This document shows positions 1 through 10,324 of a stretch of DNA of 64,000 nucleotides, in pieces. Below the pieces are notes generated by a model. That model ran no database searches and was not told the DNA's origin. It worked only from the letters and a program-made list of their open reading frames with translations. Numbering within the stretch: position 1 is the first letter of the stretch; each line of letters starts with the position of its first letter. The position numbers and the translations under genes are program-made. Source of the stretch: Lucinisca nassula (Eukaryota; Mollusca; Bivalvia; Lucinida; Lucinidae); contig OY757014.1 of NCBI GenBank assembly GCA_963580285.1, positions 11,856,725 through 11,920,724 on the forward strand, in the 5' to 3' direction.

Positions 1-1000
1 CCCTCCCGGTTTTCGACGATCATTTTTTTACCGCTTATGTACCGGATTAAAAAAAAGAATTTACTTTAACTCTGATGCGCTAAAATATGCAGGTACACTA
101 GTTATACCAGCCGCAGGCAGTCGATTTTCGGTTCATGCTGTTTCATTTTGCTATCGGACTCCATATTTGATCACCTGACGTCAAAATGTCATGACGTCAC
201 CACTCGGTTATCGACGATGGCCAATTCGTGTCATTATTTAAGTGGAAAGAAAAGCGGAAAAACTAATCTTAAGTGATATTATGACAGAACAACTTCTTAT
301 CTTTATACATTGGGTTATTTTATTCTCATTCATTAAAATGCATTGTCTTGTACACGTTTATATTGAACTACAGTGTAATAAATTTCACCCAATTAAAACC
401 ATTAGCAGTGTACATTTACTAAAGTAATTTAAAAATGGTACTTGTGAGAATTCGCTTTTTTCTTACATTTCAGTAGTTACTGACAACAGGGTCAAGGAGA
501 ATATCACATTCTTAAAAAATTTACACTTGTGCAGTATGTTAGGTGTGTCCAATATCCCAGTCTGAACACTGGGCTCATTTAAAAAAATATGACACACGAA
601 TCAAGAGTACTTTCTAACATTTTTTGGGCAATTCTGTGCTTCCATACTTTTTATTTTTGGACAAGGATTCCCCATATATGCCAAGTGATCAATTCCGAGG
701 GGTTCCAAATGAGTGCCTTTTGTGGAAAGGCATCGTCTGATGGTTTCGATACTGATGTTTGAATGGGCATGTATGTGTTTTTGGCAGAAACCAATTAATG
801 AAGCAATTAAGTAAATAAAAAGTGAAAATATTTATATAATTCTTACAGGTTTGAAGCACATTTTTGGTCATTGTTAAGGATTTACACATGGAATTTCCGG
901 AAGTAAATATTAGAAAGATTGTGACGTCGAAATTCACGCGAAAATCTCGCGACCGCTTATATCGTCGAAAACCGAGTGTAGTCGAAAACCGGGTGGACGA
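1..1000. mobile_element. Possible inverted-repeat element, left end perhaps cut by the window
   Basis: The sequence CGGTTTTCGACGA near position 7 recurs in slightly altered form at about 203-217, and inverted at 962-976 and 981-993. The stretch is therefore bracketed by short inverted copies. The interior has no convincing ORF. This may be a roughly 1-kb non-autonomous DNA element, but no target duplication can be checked because the left flank lies outside the window. Confidence 0.3.
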
Positions 1001-1035
1001 CCATAATATCTAAAATTTCAATCTTATTGGAATCA

Positions 1036-2465
1036 CAGGGTTCGCGCTAGGATTTATTTTTATTTCGCCATCACTTTCGCCAGTCTAATTTTTTTGTGCC
1101 AAAATCTTAAAACCTGAGCCAGTTGTAGAAACTTCTTCGTAAAATGCAGAACATGGATAAAAAAGATTGTCATCTGCTCTACAATTTTCCTTGGCACTTA
1201 AAGGGTTAAGACTTAAATGCACATACTGTCCTTTTGTGGCCTTTATGGATGTGTGTAATGGTCCATTTTCCAAGAGTAGATGCGCATAAAGACCCCAGGT
1301 TTTCGATCAAACCAACTCGGTCACACTTCAAGTCTATGAATCTCTTGATTGCATTTTTAATAACCTGTATATTCTTTTAGTTGGCTAGTAAAGTGTGGAT
1401 AGGTAAACTGGCCGACTCAAAAATGACTGGAATAGTGTTGACTGGGCCGTTAAATACAAAACGTGGCGACATTTTCGGATTTTATAAATTATTTTGTCAT
1501 TTCACCTAGTGAACACCTGCTATTTACTCAAGAAAAAAAAAATGTGTATCTATCTTTGAAACTATTGTCACACTTTGCATCCCTAATGCTTATCTCACTT
1601 CCAAACACCTAAATTACGATCCGCTTTAATTTAAACATTAACAAGTTTACAGAGTTAAAAAAACACTTATCGTCAATGAGATAATTAGTTTATCCTCGAC
1701 TACTAATCCGTTTATTTATATGCAAACACCGAGCAATCACCTCGACACGTTTTTCACACACCGATGACGATCAAAGGTGTGCCGACGCACGTGATTCTGA
1801 CTGTCAATATAATACCGCGCAGGCAGAAAATGGGACGTCCTTAGTACTCAATAAACACAGAAAGCGGTTTCAGCTAAGAAGGCGGAGTGTAGGTAATGCA
1901 CACCTGCGGTAATGGTCAAATGTGACCGACGCAGTATCAGTAGATAGATAGATAGCTAGATAGATAGATAGCAAACTTTTTACAAACCGCTAAAAGTGGG
2001 CGGGTTTATACGTCTCGGTAATGATTTCCGGCCGTGCAGTGAAATTTTCGGGAGTCCGCGGAATGCCTTTGATGTTTAATTTTGGCGTCTGGAAGCGATT
2101 TCAGGACGTAATATACGCCGTACGTCCGCCTTACGGAAGCCCTGATCAACTTCTACATTTTACATCATCCGTCTTTGTCGCCCATTTCTTTATTGATCAA
2201 CCTTGACCGCAAAGTCTATCGGGTGTCTAACACCGGGTATTTTGCTAATCTGATCAATAGTCAAAGGTGTTAATTGTTGAGTGAGTGGAAGAAAAGGTGT
2301 GAAATAAACGTGTCAGTAAACGGCTTAAGTCAGCAATAACCGGGATGGGACTTTCTTCTTTATATTTTTTTTTCGCCACTAGTTTTCGCCAATTGACACA
2401 GATTTGCGCCAGATTTATTTTGTTTTCGCATTTGGCGACTTTGGCGACTGCTAGTGCGAACCCTG
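1036..2465. mobile_element. Candidate non-autonomous TIR DNA transposon
   Basis: The ends CAGGGTTCGCGCTAG (1036-1050) and CTAGTGCGAACCCTG (2451-2465) are inverted repeats with one mismatch. Both are flanked directly by AATCA (1031-1035 and 2466-2470). CAGGG ends recall hAT elements, but a 5-bp duplication would be short for hAT. The right flank is also the simple tail of a LINE, so the duplication could be coincidental. Subterminal regions on both sides carry TTCGCC-type motifs. No transposase ORF is seen. Confidence 0.4.
1845..1975 (+). repeat. 3' fragment of the tRNA-derived SINE, with GATA tail
   Basis: The segment around CACCTGCGGTAATGGTCAAA matches the 3' part of the full SINE at 6.06-6.39 kb, including the GTCAAA-TGACCGA-CGCAGTAT block. 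It runs into a short GATA microsatellite at about 1940-1970. The tRNA-like head is absent. Confidence 0.6.
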
Positions 2466-3075
2466 AATCAGAATCAGAATTGTTACTGGTGACACGTCAA
2501 ATGACATTCATACACCAGGACCTGTGATGTGGGAAGTTAGTCCCTAGCTCTAACCAAAGATGTAAATTTAGCTACACAATCATCAGCACCTTCAGCTGTC
2601 TAAATAATCGAATCGGGAAGGGCATTCCAATCTCTAATGGTTCTGGGGAAGAACGACTCTTTATAAATGTCAGTTCTTGCGCTAAGGGTCTGAAACGCCA
2701 ACGAATGGTGATTTCTACAGTGTCTAGCTGGGGGAGCAAGGTCATCTGTTGGAATGCTGGCAGCACCCTTTAGACCTTTGTATAAAAGGATTAGCCTACT
2801 GTCTCTTCTCCTTTTCTTGAGAGACTCCCATTTTAATTTTCCAAGTATTCCAGTCATGCTCCCAGTTTCAAAGCAGTAATTGCCTGTTACAAATCTAGCA
2901 GCTCTATTCTGAACTTTCTCAATTTCATCGTTAAGGACCACTCCACTGGGGTCCCAGATACAACTACCATATTCCAAGATTGGGCGAACAAGACCTCTAT
3001 ATGCTGCCTCTTTTACATCCTGAGGGCACTGATGAAGATTTCGCCTCAGGAAACCAAGCGTTCTATTTGCCTTAG
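2466..3075 (-). pseudogene. CR1/jockey-group LINE ORF2, 3' segment
   Basis: Minus-strand remains of the C-terminal part of a non-LTR retrotransposon reverse-transcriptase protein. It includes the terminal motifs YGSCIWDP, VQNRAARFV and SFFPRTIRDWNALP, typical of CR1/jockey-like proteins in aquatic animals. The last block is cut by an in-frame TAG at about 2597-2599, where the plus-strand copy at 35.8 kb reads on. The 3' tail is a short CAGAATCAGAATTG-like repeat at 2466-2487. The segment continues on the far side of the miniature LTR element at 3076-3492 and was one piece before that insertion. Confidence 0.8.
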
Positions 3076-3127
3076 TGTAGTAGTGATAGGTATAAAATAC
3101 ACTTGTACTGCCTTGCGGTACAAGCCG

Positions 3128-3198
3128 GCTTTTATAGCGACGCGGTAGAGTGTTGGCCTGTCACTCCGGCGGACCGGGTTCGAACCCCGGCAAGGGTA
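3128..3198 (+). other. tRNA-like Pol III promoter block in 5' LTR
   Basis: An A-box-like TAGCGACGCGG at 3135-3145 is followed 32 bases after its end by a perfect B box, GGTTCGAACCC (3177-3187). GTC stands where an anticodon would be (CCTGTCAC), resembling tRNA-Asp. The 5' acceptor strand does not pair properly, so this is a tRNA-derived sequence inside the LTR and not a functional tRNA gene. Confidence 0.7.
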
Positions 3199-3393
3199 TG
3201 GGTGATTAGCATTTTTTCACCTGTTACATTTGGCGCCCAACGTAAATAACCCACAGAGACTCGGACCACATCCGTGTACCGGTGAGTTTCGTTGGAAAGT
3301 TTGAGAGATTCGAGGACGAATCTTAAATAAGAGGGGAATATGTAGTAGTGATAGGTATAAAATACACTTGTACTGCCTTGCGGTACAAGCCGG

Positions 3394-3463
3394 CTTTTAT
3401 AGCGACGCGGTAGAGTGTTGGCCTGTCACTCCGGCGGACCGGGTTCGAACCCCGGCCGGGTAT
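3394..3463 (+). other. tRNA-like Pol III promoter block in 3' LTR
   Basis: Second copy of the tRNA-like block, with the A-box-like part starting at 3400 and the B box GGTTCGAACCC at 3442-3452. It differs from the 5' copy just downstream of the B box, so the LTRs have diverged slightly. Confidence 0.7.
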
Positions 3464-3496
3464 AGGTGATTAGCATTTTTTCACCTGTTACATTAG

Positions 3497-4282
3497 TACA
3501 CATGTTGCTAATATGAGTATTCCATCTCAAGTTGTGTGAGATTGTCACTCCAAGGTATTTAATGGAGTCCACATTCTCCAGGACCGTTCCCTCTAAAGTG
3601 TAAGAAGCCTCAACTTTATTAGATCTCTTCCTAGTTATCTGCATAATATTGCATTTAACTGGCTGAAATCTCATGCCCCATTTACGTGCCCAACATCCTA
3701 ATCTATCTATGTCAGCCTGAAGTTTCAATGAGTCACCTGAATCTCTAATTTCCCGGTAACAAACACAGTCATCTGCGAACAGTCTTATTTCTGAGTCAAT
3801 GTCAGTGGAAATATCATTGATGTACAGGGAGAACAAAAGTGGACCAAGAACGGTCCCTTGCGGGACTCCAGACAAAACTGGAGCCCACTCCGAAGATTCA
3901 CCATTAACAACAACCCGCTGTTTTCTGTAGCAAAGAAAGGAATCTATCCATTTGAGGGTCTTTCCCCCAATTCCATAACCAAATAACTTAGATTTAAGTA
4001 GTTCATGAGGAGGGGTGTCAAAAGCCTTCTCCAAGTCCAGAATAAATGTATCCACCTGCCCCCTTTTGTCCAAGATTTTTGCCCAGTCATTAATAACTCA
4101 GTGTGCTTAGCTGAGTTTTACAACTGTGCCTTTTCCTAAATGCATGTTGTCTGTCTGACAAAAGTTTATGTTCGTCCAAGTGGGCCATGATGTTCGAGCA
4201 GACTATATGTTCCAGTAATTTACACAGAACACAAGTCAGAGACACAGGGCGATAATTACGGGCAAGAGCCCTATCTCCTTTT
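3497..4282 (-). pseudogene. CR1/jockey-group LINE ORF2, reverse-transcriptase core
   Basis: Minus-strand RT domain. Motifs seen in order are the ILDLEKAFD block (catalytic Asp), SGVPQGTVLGPLLF, the FADD catalytic box with its two Asp residues, and the KYLGVTIS thumb block. The longest clean ORF is 3426-4073, whose last residues already lie in the LTR element. Upstream coding (RNYRPVSLT block) lies at about 4110-4282 in a degenerate frame. The gene is split by the miniature LTR element on one side and by the HA element on the other. Confidence 0.85.
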
Positions 4283-5722
4283 TATGCCCCCGCATCATTT
4301 GATGCCGGGGGCATATAGTTTTTCGGTTTTCCGTACGTGCGTCCGTGGGTACGTGCGTACGTGCGTACGGTTTCCGAATGTACGAAAGTGTGTACGTACG
4401 TACGTACGTAATCCTGTTAGACTCAGGTTAAGGTTTTTGTACAAGGTAGAACTTGAGCTCATATTTTCCAAACCATACAATAGATTTGGTTTATATTTAG
4501 TATGATGATAGATATAGGTCCAAAGTTTTATTCAGCAATACCCCCACCCATACCCTAGACCTCAAGGTCAAGGTCGTGGACTTTGAAATTTTTAACGTTT
4601 AAGACCCAGGTTAAGGTATTTGTACCAGGTAGAACATGAGCTCATATTTTCCAAACCGTGTAATGAATTTGGTTCATATTCGGTATGATGATAGATATAG
4701 GACTGAAGTTTTATTCAGCAATACCCCCACCCATACCCATGACCTCAAGGTCAAGGTCATGGACTTGAAATTTTTAATGTTTAAGACCCAGGTTAAGGTA
4801 TTTGTACCAGGTAGAACTTGAGCTCATATTTTCATAACCATACAATGGATTTGGTTTATATTTACTATGATGATACATATAGGTCCAATGGTTTATTCAG
4901 CAATACCCCCACCCATACCCATGACCTCAAGGTCAAGGTCATAGAATTAGAAAATTTTTAATGTTTAAGACTTTGGTTTAGGTATTTGTACCACCAATTT
5001 CAATAAACTTCACACAAATGTTCCTTATAAAAATATCTCGTGCAGGTTCGACTTTTAAGGTCATGGCCTCAAGGTCAAGGTCACAGAGGTTATTTTTAGA
5101 AAAACTTTGTCATTGCTCTAGCGCCTACATTTCTTCACTGATTTCAATATAAGTTCACACAAATGTTCCTTATGACAATATCTTGAGCGAGTTCGACTTT
5201 CAAGGTCATCACCTCAAGGTCACGGTCACAGTGGCTATTTTTAGAAAAACTTTGTCATTGCTCTAGCGCCTACATTTCTTCACCAATTTCAATATAACTT
5301 CATACAAATGTTCCTTATGACAATATCTCAAGCTATTTTGACTTTCAAGTTCAAGGTCACTGTGGCTATTTTTAGAAAAACTTTGTCTTCGCTCTAGCGC
5401 TTACATTTCTTGACTAATTTCAATATAACTTCACACAAATGTTCCTTATGACAATATCTCTAGCGAGTTCCACTTTCAAGGTCAAGGTCACTGTGGCTAT
5501 TTTTAGAAAAACTTTGTCACCCCTCTAGCGCTTACATTTCTTCACGGATTTAAAAATAACTTCACACAAATGTTCCTTATGACAATATCTCGAGCGATTT
5601 CGACTTTTAACATCAAGGTCACTATTGGTGGAACGCCTAAACTCGCACAGATTGGTATTTGCACCACTTAAAGATTAATGTGCTAAGCGGGGGCATCTGT
5701 GTACTTTGGACACATTTCTAGT
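4283..5722 (+). mobile_element. Hairpin-ended tandem-core element, family HA (Helentron/HINE-like)
   Basis: The 5' end is a hairpin (TATGCCCCCGC...GCCGGGGGCATA), followed by a GTACGTGCGTCC tract. Two sets of core repeats follow: three units of about 175 bp around a CCAGGTAGAACTTGAGCTC motif, then units of about 140 bp with TCAAGGTCA and CTAGCGCCTACATTTCTTCA. The 3' end repeats the stem inverted (GCGGGGGCAT), then a small hairpin (TGTGTACTTTGGACACA) and CTAGT. It lies inside the LINE. Removing it exactly between T residues restores the LINE reading frame, so it inserted at T|T with no target duplication. Confidence 0.75.
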
Positions 5723-6063
5723 TTAAAGAGTGGACAGATGTTTGCTAAGAGCCATTCTTTGGGGATTTCACCCGTATCAAGAGACTGTTGAAACAAGTGT
5801 GCAAAAACTGGACACAACTCATTTGCTAGTTCCTTCAGGACTCTAGGATGAAGCTCATCAGGTCCTAAGGCCTTACTGGGGTTTAAGCCTTGAAGTAATT
5901 TGATCACTCCTGCAGCTGTCACAACAATATTATTCATGAATGGGGCCGATCTTCCAGTCAATGGAACCTCCGTGAACTCAGTTTTATTAAACGCATCATT
6001 GAATTGACCAACTAGTTCCTCTGCCCTTTCAGAGTCTAATTCATTGGAGGCTGGTATGCTAAG
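5723..6063 (-). pseudogene. CR1/jockey-group LINE ORF2, N-terminal RT segment
   Basis: Minus-strand continuation of the same LINE. It has the motif block LNPSKALGPDELHPRVLKEL and the EIPKEWLLANICPLF block, which precede the RT catalytic core in CR1/jockey proteins. The upstream end is replaced by a SINE at about 6064, so the element is 5' truncated or cut by that insertion. Confidence 0.8.
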
Positions 6064-6385
6064 ACAATGATAGCTCAGTGGTTAGTGCACTCTGATGCTA
6101 GAGGTCCCGGTGCAATCCCCGGCAGTGGCAATAACATTTATATGTCCGAATACTCTCCATTGACATCATTTGCAGGGATGAATGTCATAAAGTGCACAGT
6201 CCTTCGGATCGGGACGTTAACTGGAGGCCCCCTGTCAGGGAGAGCCATCCCCTGTGCAGGTTAAAGAACCCTGCCGTAATTACATGATTACTGAATAGGC
6301 TTTCATCCTGCAAAATCTGGAGTGTATGAAATGTACACCTGCGAGTAATAGTCAAATTTGACCGATCGCAGTATGAGTAGAAAAA
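6064..6385 (+). repeat. tRNA-derived SINE, full-length copy
   Basis: The head has an A box (TAGCTCAGTGG at 6071-6081) and a B box (GGTGCAATCCC at 6109-6119), as in a Pol III promoter. The body has the blocks GGGACGTTAACTGGAGGCCC and GTGCAGGTTAAAGAACCCTG. The 3' region has GTCAAATTTGACCGATCGCA. The same body is seen in part at 1.85, 7.33 and 58.3 kb. It is non-coding and would depend on a LINE. Confidence 0.8.
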
Positions 6386-6615
6386 AGAAAGTATATCAAC
6401 AACTGCAAAACTGCCTCAAAGGAAATTCACCATATTTGCATTATTTGCTGGCTCCCAGCTTGCCCATTGTCAATATTGGAAAAACAGGTAACCAGACCCC
6501 CCTGACCTTTTAAGGTCAGGGGGGTCTGGTTACCTGTTTTTCCAACACTTATAATCTTCAGACTAGGAACCAGCAGATAATGCAAAAAAGGTGAATACTC
6601 CTAGCAACTCAGAAT
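6386..6615. repeat. Foldback element with a perfect 34-bp-arm hairpin
   Basis: Positions 6476-6509 and 6512-6545 are exact reverse complements with a 2-nt spacer. The arms include AACCAGACCCCCCTGACC. Beyond them, roughly 6408-6475 and 6546-6612 are imperfect reverse complements (shared TTTGCATTAT and TGAATT-type blocks), so the whole foldback is about 200 bp. No gene is seen. Confidence 0.75.
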
Positions 6616-7324
6616 GTTATTATTATTATTATGGCAGTGGCTATTCATACCAGCCCGTACGAATAGCCTGTATTGGCTAACCTTATAGCCCCGTACTGTT
6701 AGCCAGTATTACCTATATTGGCTAAACGTACAGCTAATCTAGTTTGGTACCAAGAAAGTGATAATGTTGGTGGTAAAAAAAATCAGCTGATCGTACGGCC
6801 TTGAAAAACTAGCCATTTCTATGTGGTTGGTTAGCCGTATGACGACATGTACTTTGCAGTCTTGTAAAGTGCCTATTAATTGTCTGGCACGACCTTAATT
6901 AGAAATCTGGACCGCTAACCTTTAAATTTTTAACAACCTTTTTATCGATGTCTGTTTTGGCTGCAGTTAGGAATATAATTTAGGTTTGTTGGTCTCCATA
7001 TGACCTTAGTTGTTATTGGGCCTTTGACCCACCGCCTGTTGTCAGTTACTGGCAGCGGATTGGGGGAAATGTCACTTACCACTATTAAACCACTTAGAAC
7101 AGTGAATGTAATTGACCAACCAGACATGACCTTAGCTGTTGACAGGGCTATAAAAAACAAAAATGGACAACCCCCTAAATCCCACTTTATATAGAAAAAA
7201 CGGGGTTTTACATTATTTTTCTTATTTCTGCTCCAAGACATAGGTTGTGGTACTCGTTACAAGGCGATTCGAACGAGCAGCACAACCTATGTTTGCAGTA
7301 AAAAATAAGACAGATATCGCGGAT
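6616..7324. repeat. Non-coding stretch with a MITE-like hairpin
   Basis: It starts with a short ATT microsatellite. At 7150-7320 a sequence shared with 57.39-57.61 kb includes CCCACTTTATATAG, TTTTTCTTATTTCTGCTC and a hairpin (CATAGGTTGTG...CACAACCTATG). This suggests a small dispersed foldback family. The two overlapping ORFs here, one on each strand, have no recognisable domains and I do not believe them. Confidence 0.45.
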
Positions 7325-7560
7325 TTTCATCCGAAAAGTAGCCAATGCAGGTTAAAGATCCTTACCGTAATGTCATGATTACCGTGACGGCTTTCGTCCT
7401 GCAAACCTCGAGTGTACATGTATGTACGCTAATTGTGACCTATCACAGTAATAGCAGATAGATAGTTAGTCACGCAAACAAGTCCTTGGTTAGGTACAGA
7501 TGGTACCTGGTGAAGGATGGTCTAAGGACGTGTCACCAGTAAACAATTCTGATTCTGGTA
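7325..7560 (+). repeat. SINE 3' fragment followed by LINE 3' tail
   Basis: The block ATGCAGGTTAAAGATCCTTA through AGCAGATAGATAG matches the 3' half of the SINE at 6.06 kb. It is followed at about 7475-7560 by the 3' tail of the CR1/jockey-like LINE in plus orientation, with the same GTGTCACCAGTAA...TTCTGATTCTG end as at 35.9 kb. Confidence 0.6.
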
Positions 7561-7689
7561 TTCATGCGGGCGTACTTTACATTTCTAGCAAAATAAGGGG
7601 AGTCACTGACATCATTCTCCTGTAGTACTTTCACTTTTTTGGCAGTATTTTCTGTGTATTTCCCAACTAAGGTTCTTTGCATCTTGTTG

Positions 7690-8021
7690 TCAGACCAAAA
7701 CAAGCATGCACAAACTGACTTATCTGGGGTCCCACAGGGGACTGTTCTTGCCGCTGCTATACTCCCTGTACATTAATGATATTTCCTTTGACAATGACTC
7801 AGAAAGACGACTGTGCTTGCTATCTGGAAATCATTGACACAGAGGACTCAATGAAACGTCAGATGGACATAGATAGATCGTGTTGGGTATGTAAATGGGG
7901 CATGAGATTTCAGCCCGTTAAATGCAATATTATGCAGATAAGCTGATAACTAGGAAGAGAACAAATAAAATTGAGACTTCATACACCTTAGAGGGAACGG
8001 TCCTCGAAAATGTGAATTCCA
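7690..8021 (+). pseudogene. LINE RT fragment, plus strand
   Basis: Degenerate plus-strand copy of the RT region seen on the minus strand at 3.5-4.0 kb. It has the GVPQGTVL-type block around 7728, then the remains of the FADD region and the RFQPVKCNIMQI block at about 7908-7940. Frameshifts interrupt it throughout. It stops at the TTAA target of the MITE at 8026. The 3' part lies in the tandem triplication that begins at 7831. Confidence 0.65.
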
Positions 8022-8025
8022 TTAA

Positions 8026-8657
8026 CCCTTTACCACTCAGATACGTGTTTTTACGTGTCTGCACCCCCCCCCCACCCCCATTTTAAGCTCCACCAGAGTC
8101 CAGAAGCACCTAAAATCTGCATTTCTACCCCTGGATAGTTATGTTTGCTTTAGAATTTGTTGGGCAAAAAAGTGACCTATTTTTTCGCGCGCCTCCCCAC
8201 CAAAATACTCTGGGGGCGATTGAAGGGTGCATCCCCCCCTCACATCCCGAAAAATTTTGGGTATATTGCCCAACCGGCCGCTAAAATTTATATATGAGGG
8301 TATCTGGGGTAAAAAATGCCTGAAAATTGATGCTGATAAAACATGCTGCAAACAGTGAAAATGGCCACTGCCAAACACCTTAATTGTTGCCTTGACAGCT
8401 GTGTGAAGATTAAAATGTGGTCAAAAATTCATGTGAAAACACACTTTTTGTCAACTTTGAGATGCCCCCTCTTAACCATGACAACAATGATCAAGTCATG
8501 AAAGGTTGCATTTGAAAGGCTACTGCCCAATGAACATTCATACCGAGTTTGGTGTAAAACAGGCCATCCATTATGAAACAATGGCTAGTTGAAGTTGCTG
8601 TCAGGTGCAACACTGTGAAAATCAGCGAAATGCACAAAATCCCTGAGTGGTAAAGGG
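8026..8657. mobile_element. TTAA-flanked (piggyBac-like) MITE, copy 1
   Basis: The ends CCCTTTACCACTCAG and CTGAGTGGTAAAGGG are exact inverted repeats. Both are flanked by TTAA (8022-8025 and 8658-8661). TTAA targets and CCCT ends are the hallmarks of the piggyBac superfamily. There is a poly-C run near the left end. ORFs inside (70 and 79 aa) have no recognisable domain, so this is a non-autonomous element. Confidence 0.8.
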
Positions 8658-8771
8658 TTAATGAAGAAAATCCCCACTGACCAAAATAATGTTTTTTCAT
8701 CATTTTATTGCACGAAACAATATTTCATATATAATTAATGCATTTTAGGCTAAAATTCAGATTTCAGTTAA

Positions 8772-8985
8772 CCCTTTACCACTCAGATACGTGTTTTTAC
8801 GTGTCTGCACCCCCCCCCCCCCCCATTTTAAGCTCCAGAAGCACCTAATATCTGCATTTCTACCCCTGGATAGTTATGTTTGCTTTAGAATTTGTTGGGC
8901 AAAAAAGTGACCTATTTTTTCGCGCTTTGAAACTGGGAGCATGACTGGAATTCTAGGGAAATTAAGATAGTGTTTCCCGCAGCTC
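8772..8985 (+). mobile_element. Truncated TTAA MITE plus LINE scrap, unit 1
   Basis: A second copy of the MITE left end follows TTAA at 8768-8771, but breaks off at TTTTTCGCGC (about 8926). There it joins a LINE coding scrap (TTTGAAACTGGGAGCATGAC). The same junction recurs at about 10067 and 11207 in the other two tandem units, so the rearrangement predates the triplication. Confidence 0.7.
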
Positions 8986-9183
8986 AAATCATTGACACAG
9001 AGGACTCAATGAAACGTCAGATGGACATAGATAGATCGTGTTGGGTATGTAAATGGGGCATGAGATTTCAGCCCGTTAAATGCAATATTATGCAGATAAG
9101 CTGATAACTAGGAAGAGAACAAATAAAATTGAGACTTCATACACCTTAGAGGGAACGGTCCTCGAAAATGTGAATTCCATTAA

Positions 9184-9798
9184 CCCTTTACCACTCAGAT
9201 ACGTGTTTTTACGTGTCTGCACCCCCCCCCCCCACCCCCATTTTAAGCTCCAGAGTCCAGAAGCACCTAAAATCTGCATTTCTACCCCTGGATAGTTATG
9301 TTTGCTTTAGAATTTGTTGGGCAAAAAAGTGACCTATTTTTTCGCGCGCCTCCCCACCAAAATATTCTGGGGGCGATTGAAGGGTGCATCCCCCCCTCAC
9401 ATCCCGAAAAATTTTGGGTATATTGCCCAACCGGCCGCTAAAATCTGGGGTAAAAAATGCCTGAAAATTGATGCTGATAAAACATGCTGCAAACAGTGAA
9501 AATGGCCACTGCCAAACACCTTAATTGTTGCCTTGACAGCTGTGTGAAGATTAAAATGTGGTCAAAAATTCATGTGAAAACACACTTTTTGTCAACTTTG
9601 AGATGCCCCCTCTTAACCATGACAACAATGATCAAGTCATGAAAGGTTGCATTTGAAAGGCTACTGCCCAATGAACATTCATACCGAGTTTGGTGTAAAA
9701 CAGGCCATCCATTATGAAACAATGGCTAGTTGAAGTTGCTGTCAGGTGCAACACTGTGAAAATCAGCGAAATGCACAAAATCCCTGAGTGGTAAAGGG
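9184..9798. mobile_element. TTAA-flanked MITE, copy 2
   Basis: Same element as at 8026-8657, with TTAA on both sides (9180-9183 and 9799-9802). It lacks a short stretch near GGCCGCTAAAAT that copy 1 has. Confidence 0.8.
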
Positions 9799-10324
9799 TT
9801 AATGAAGAAAATCCCCACTGACCAAAATAATGTTTTTTCATCATTTTATTGCACGAAACAATATTTCATATATAATTAATGCATTTTAGGCTAAAATTCA
9901 GATTTCAGTTAACCCTTTACCACTCAGATACGTGTTTTTACGTGTCTGCACCCCCCCCCCCCCCCATTTTAAGCTCCAGAAGCACCTAATATCTGCATTT
10001 CTACCCCTGGATAGTTATGTTTGCTTTAGAATTTGTTGGGCAAAAAAGTGACCTATTTTTTCGCGCTTTGAAACTGGGAGCATGACTGGAATTCTAGGGA
10101 AATTAAGATAGTGTTTCCCGCAGCTCAAATCATTGACACAGAGGACTCAATGAAACGTCAGATGGACATAGATAGATCGTGTTGGGTATGTAAATGGGGC
10201 ATGAGATTTCAGCCCGTTAAATGCAATATTATGCAGATAAGCTGATAACTAGGAAGAGAACAAATAAAATTGAGACTTCATACACCTTAGAGGGAACGGT
10301 CCTCGAAAATGTGAATTCCATTAA

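Larger units (their letters stand above)
3076..3492 (+). mobile_element. Miniature LTR retrotransposon (TRIM-like) with tRNA-like LTRs
   Basis: Two direct repeats, 3076-3228 (153 bp) and 3341-3492 (152 bp), start TGTAGTAGTG and end CTGTTACA. They enclose only 112 bp. Directly after the first is TGGCGCCCAACGT (3231-3243), the form of primer binding site that pairs with the 3' end of tRNA-Lys. Directly before the second is a purine tract, AAGAGGGGAATA. The flanks carry the 4-bp duplication TTAG (3072-3075 and 3493-3496). Each LTR has TATAAAAT and, downstream of it, a tRNA-like block. There is no coding capacity, so the element would need another element's enzymes. It interrupts the minus-strand LINE. 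Confidence 0.8.

Noticed and set aside
3135..3187. Two tRNA-Asp-like genes (3135 and 3400)
   Set aside because: The B box and anticodon-like GTC are good, but the acceptor strands do not pair and both copies lie at the same place in LTRs of a miniature retrotransposon.
7985..8378. Origin or G-quadruplex role for the poly-C runs
   Set aside because: Single C runs near MITE ends vary in length between tandem copies and look like slippage; no multi-tract quadruplex pattern.
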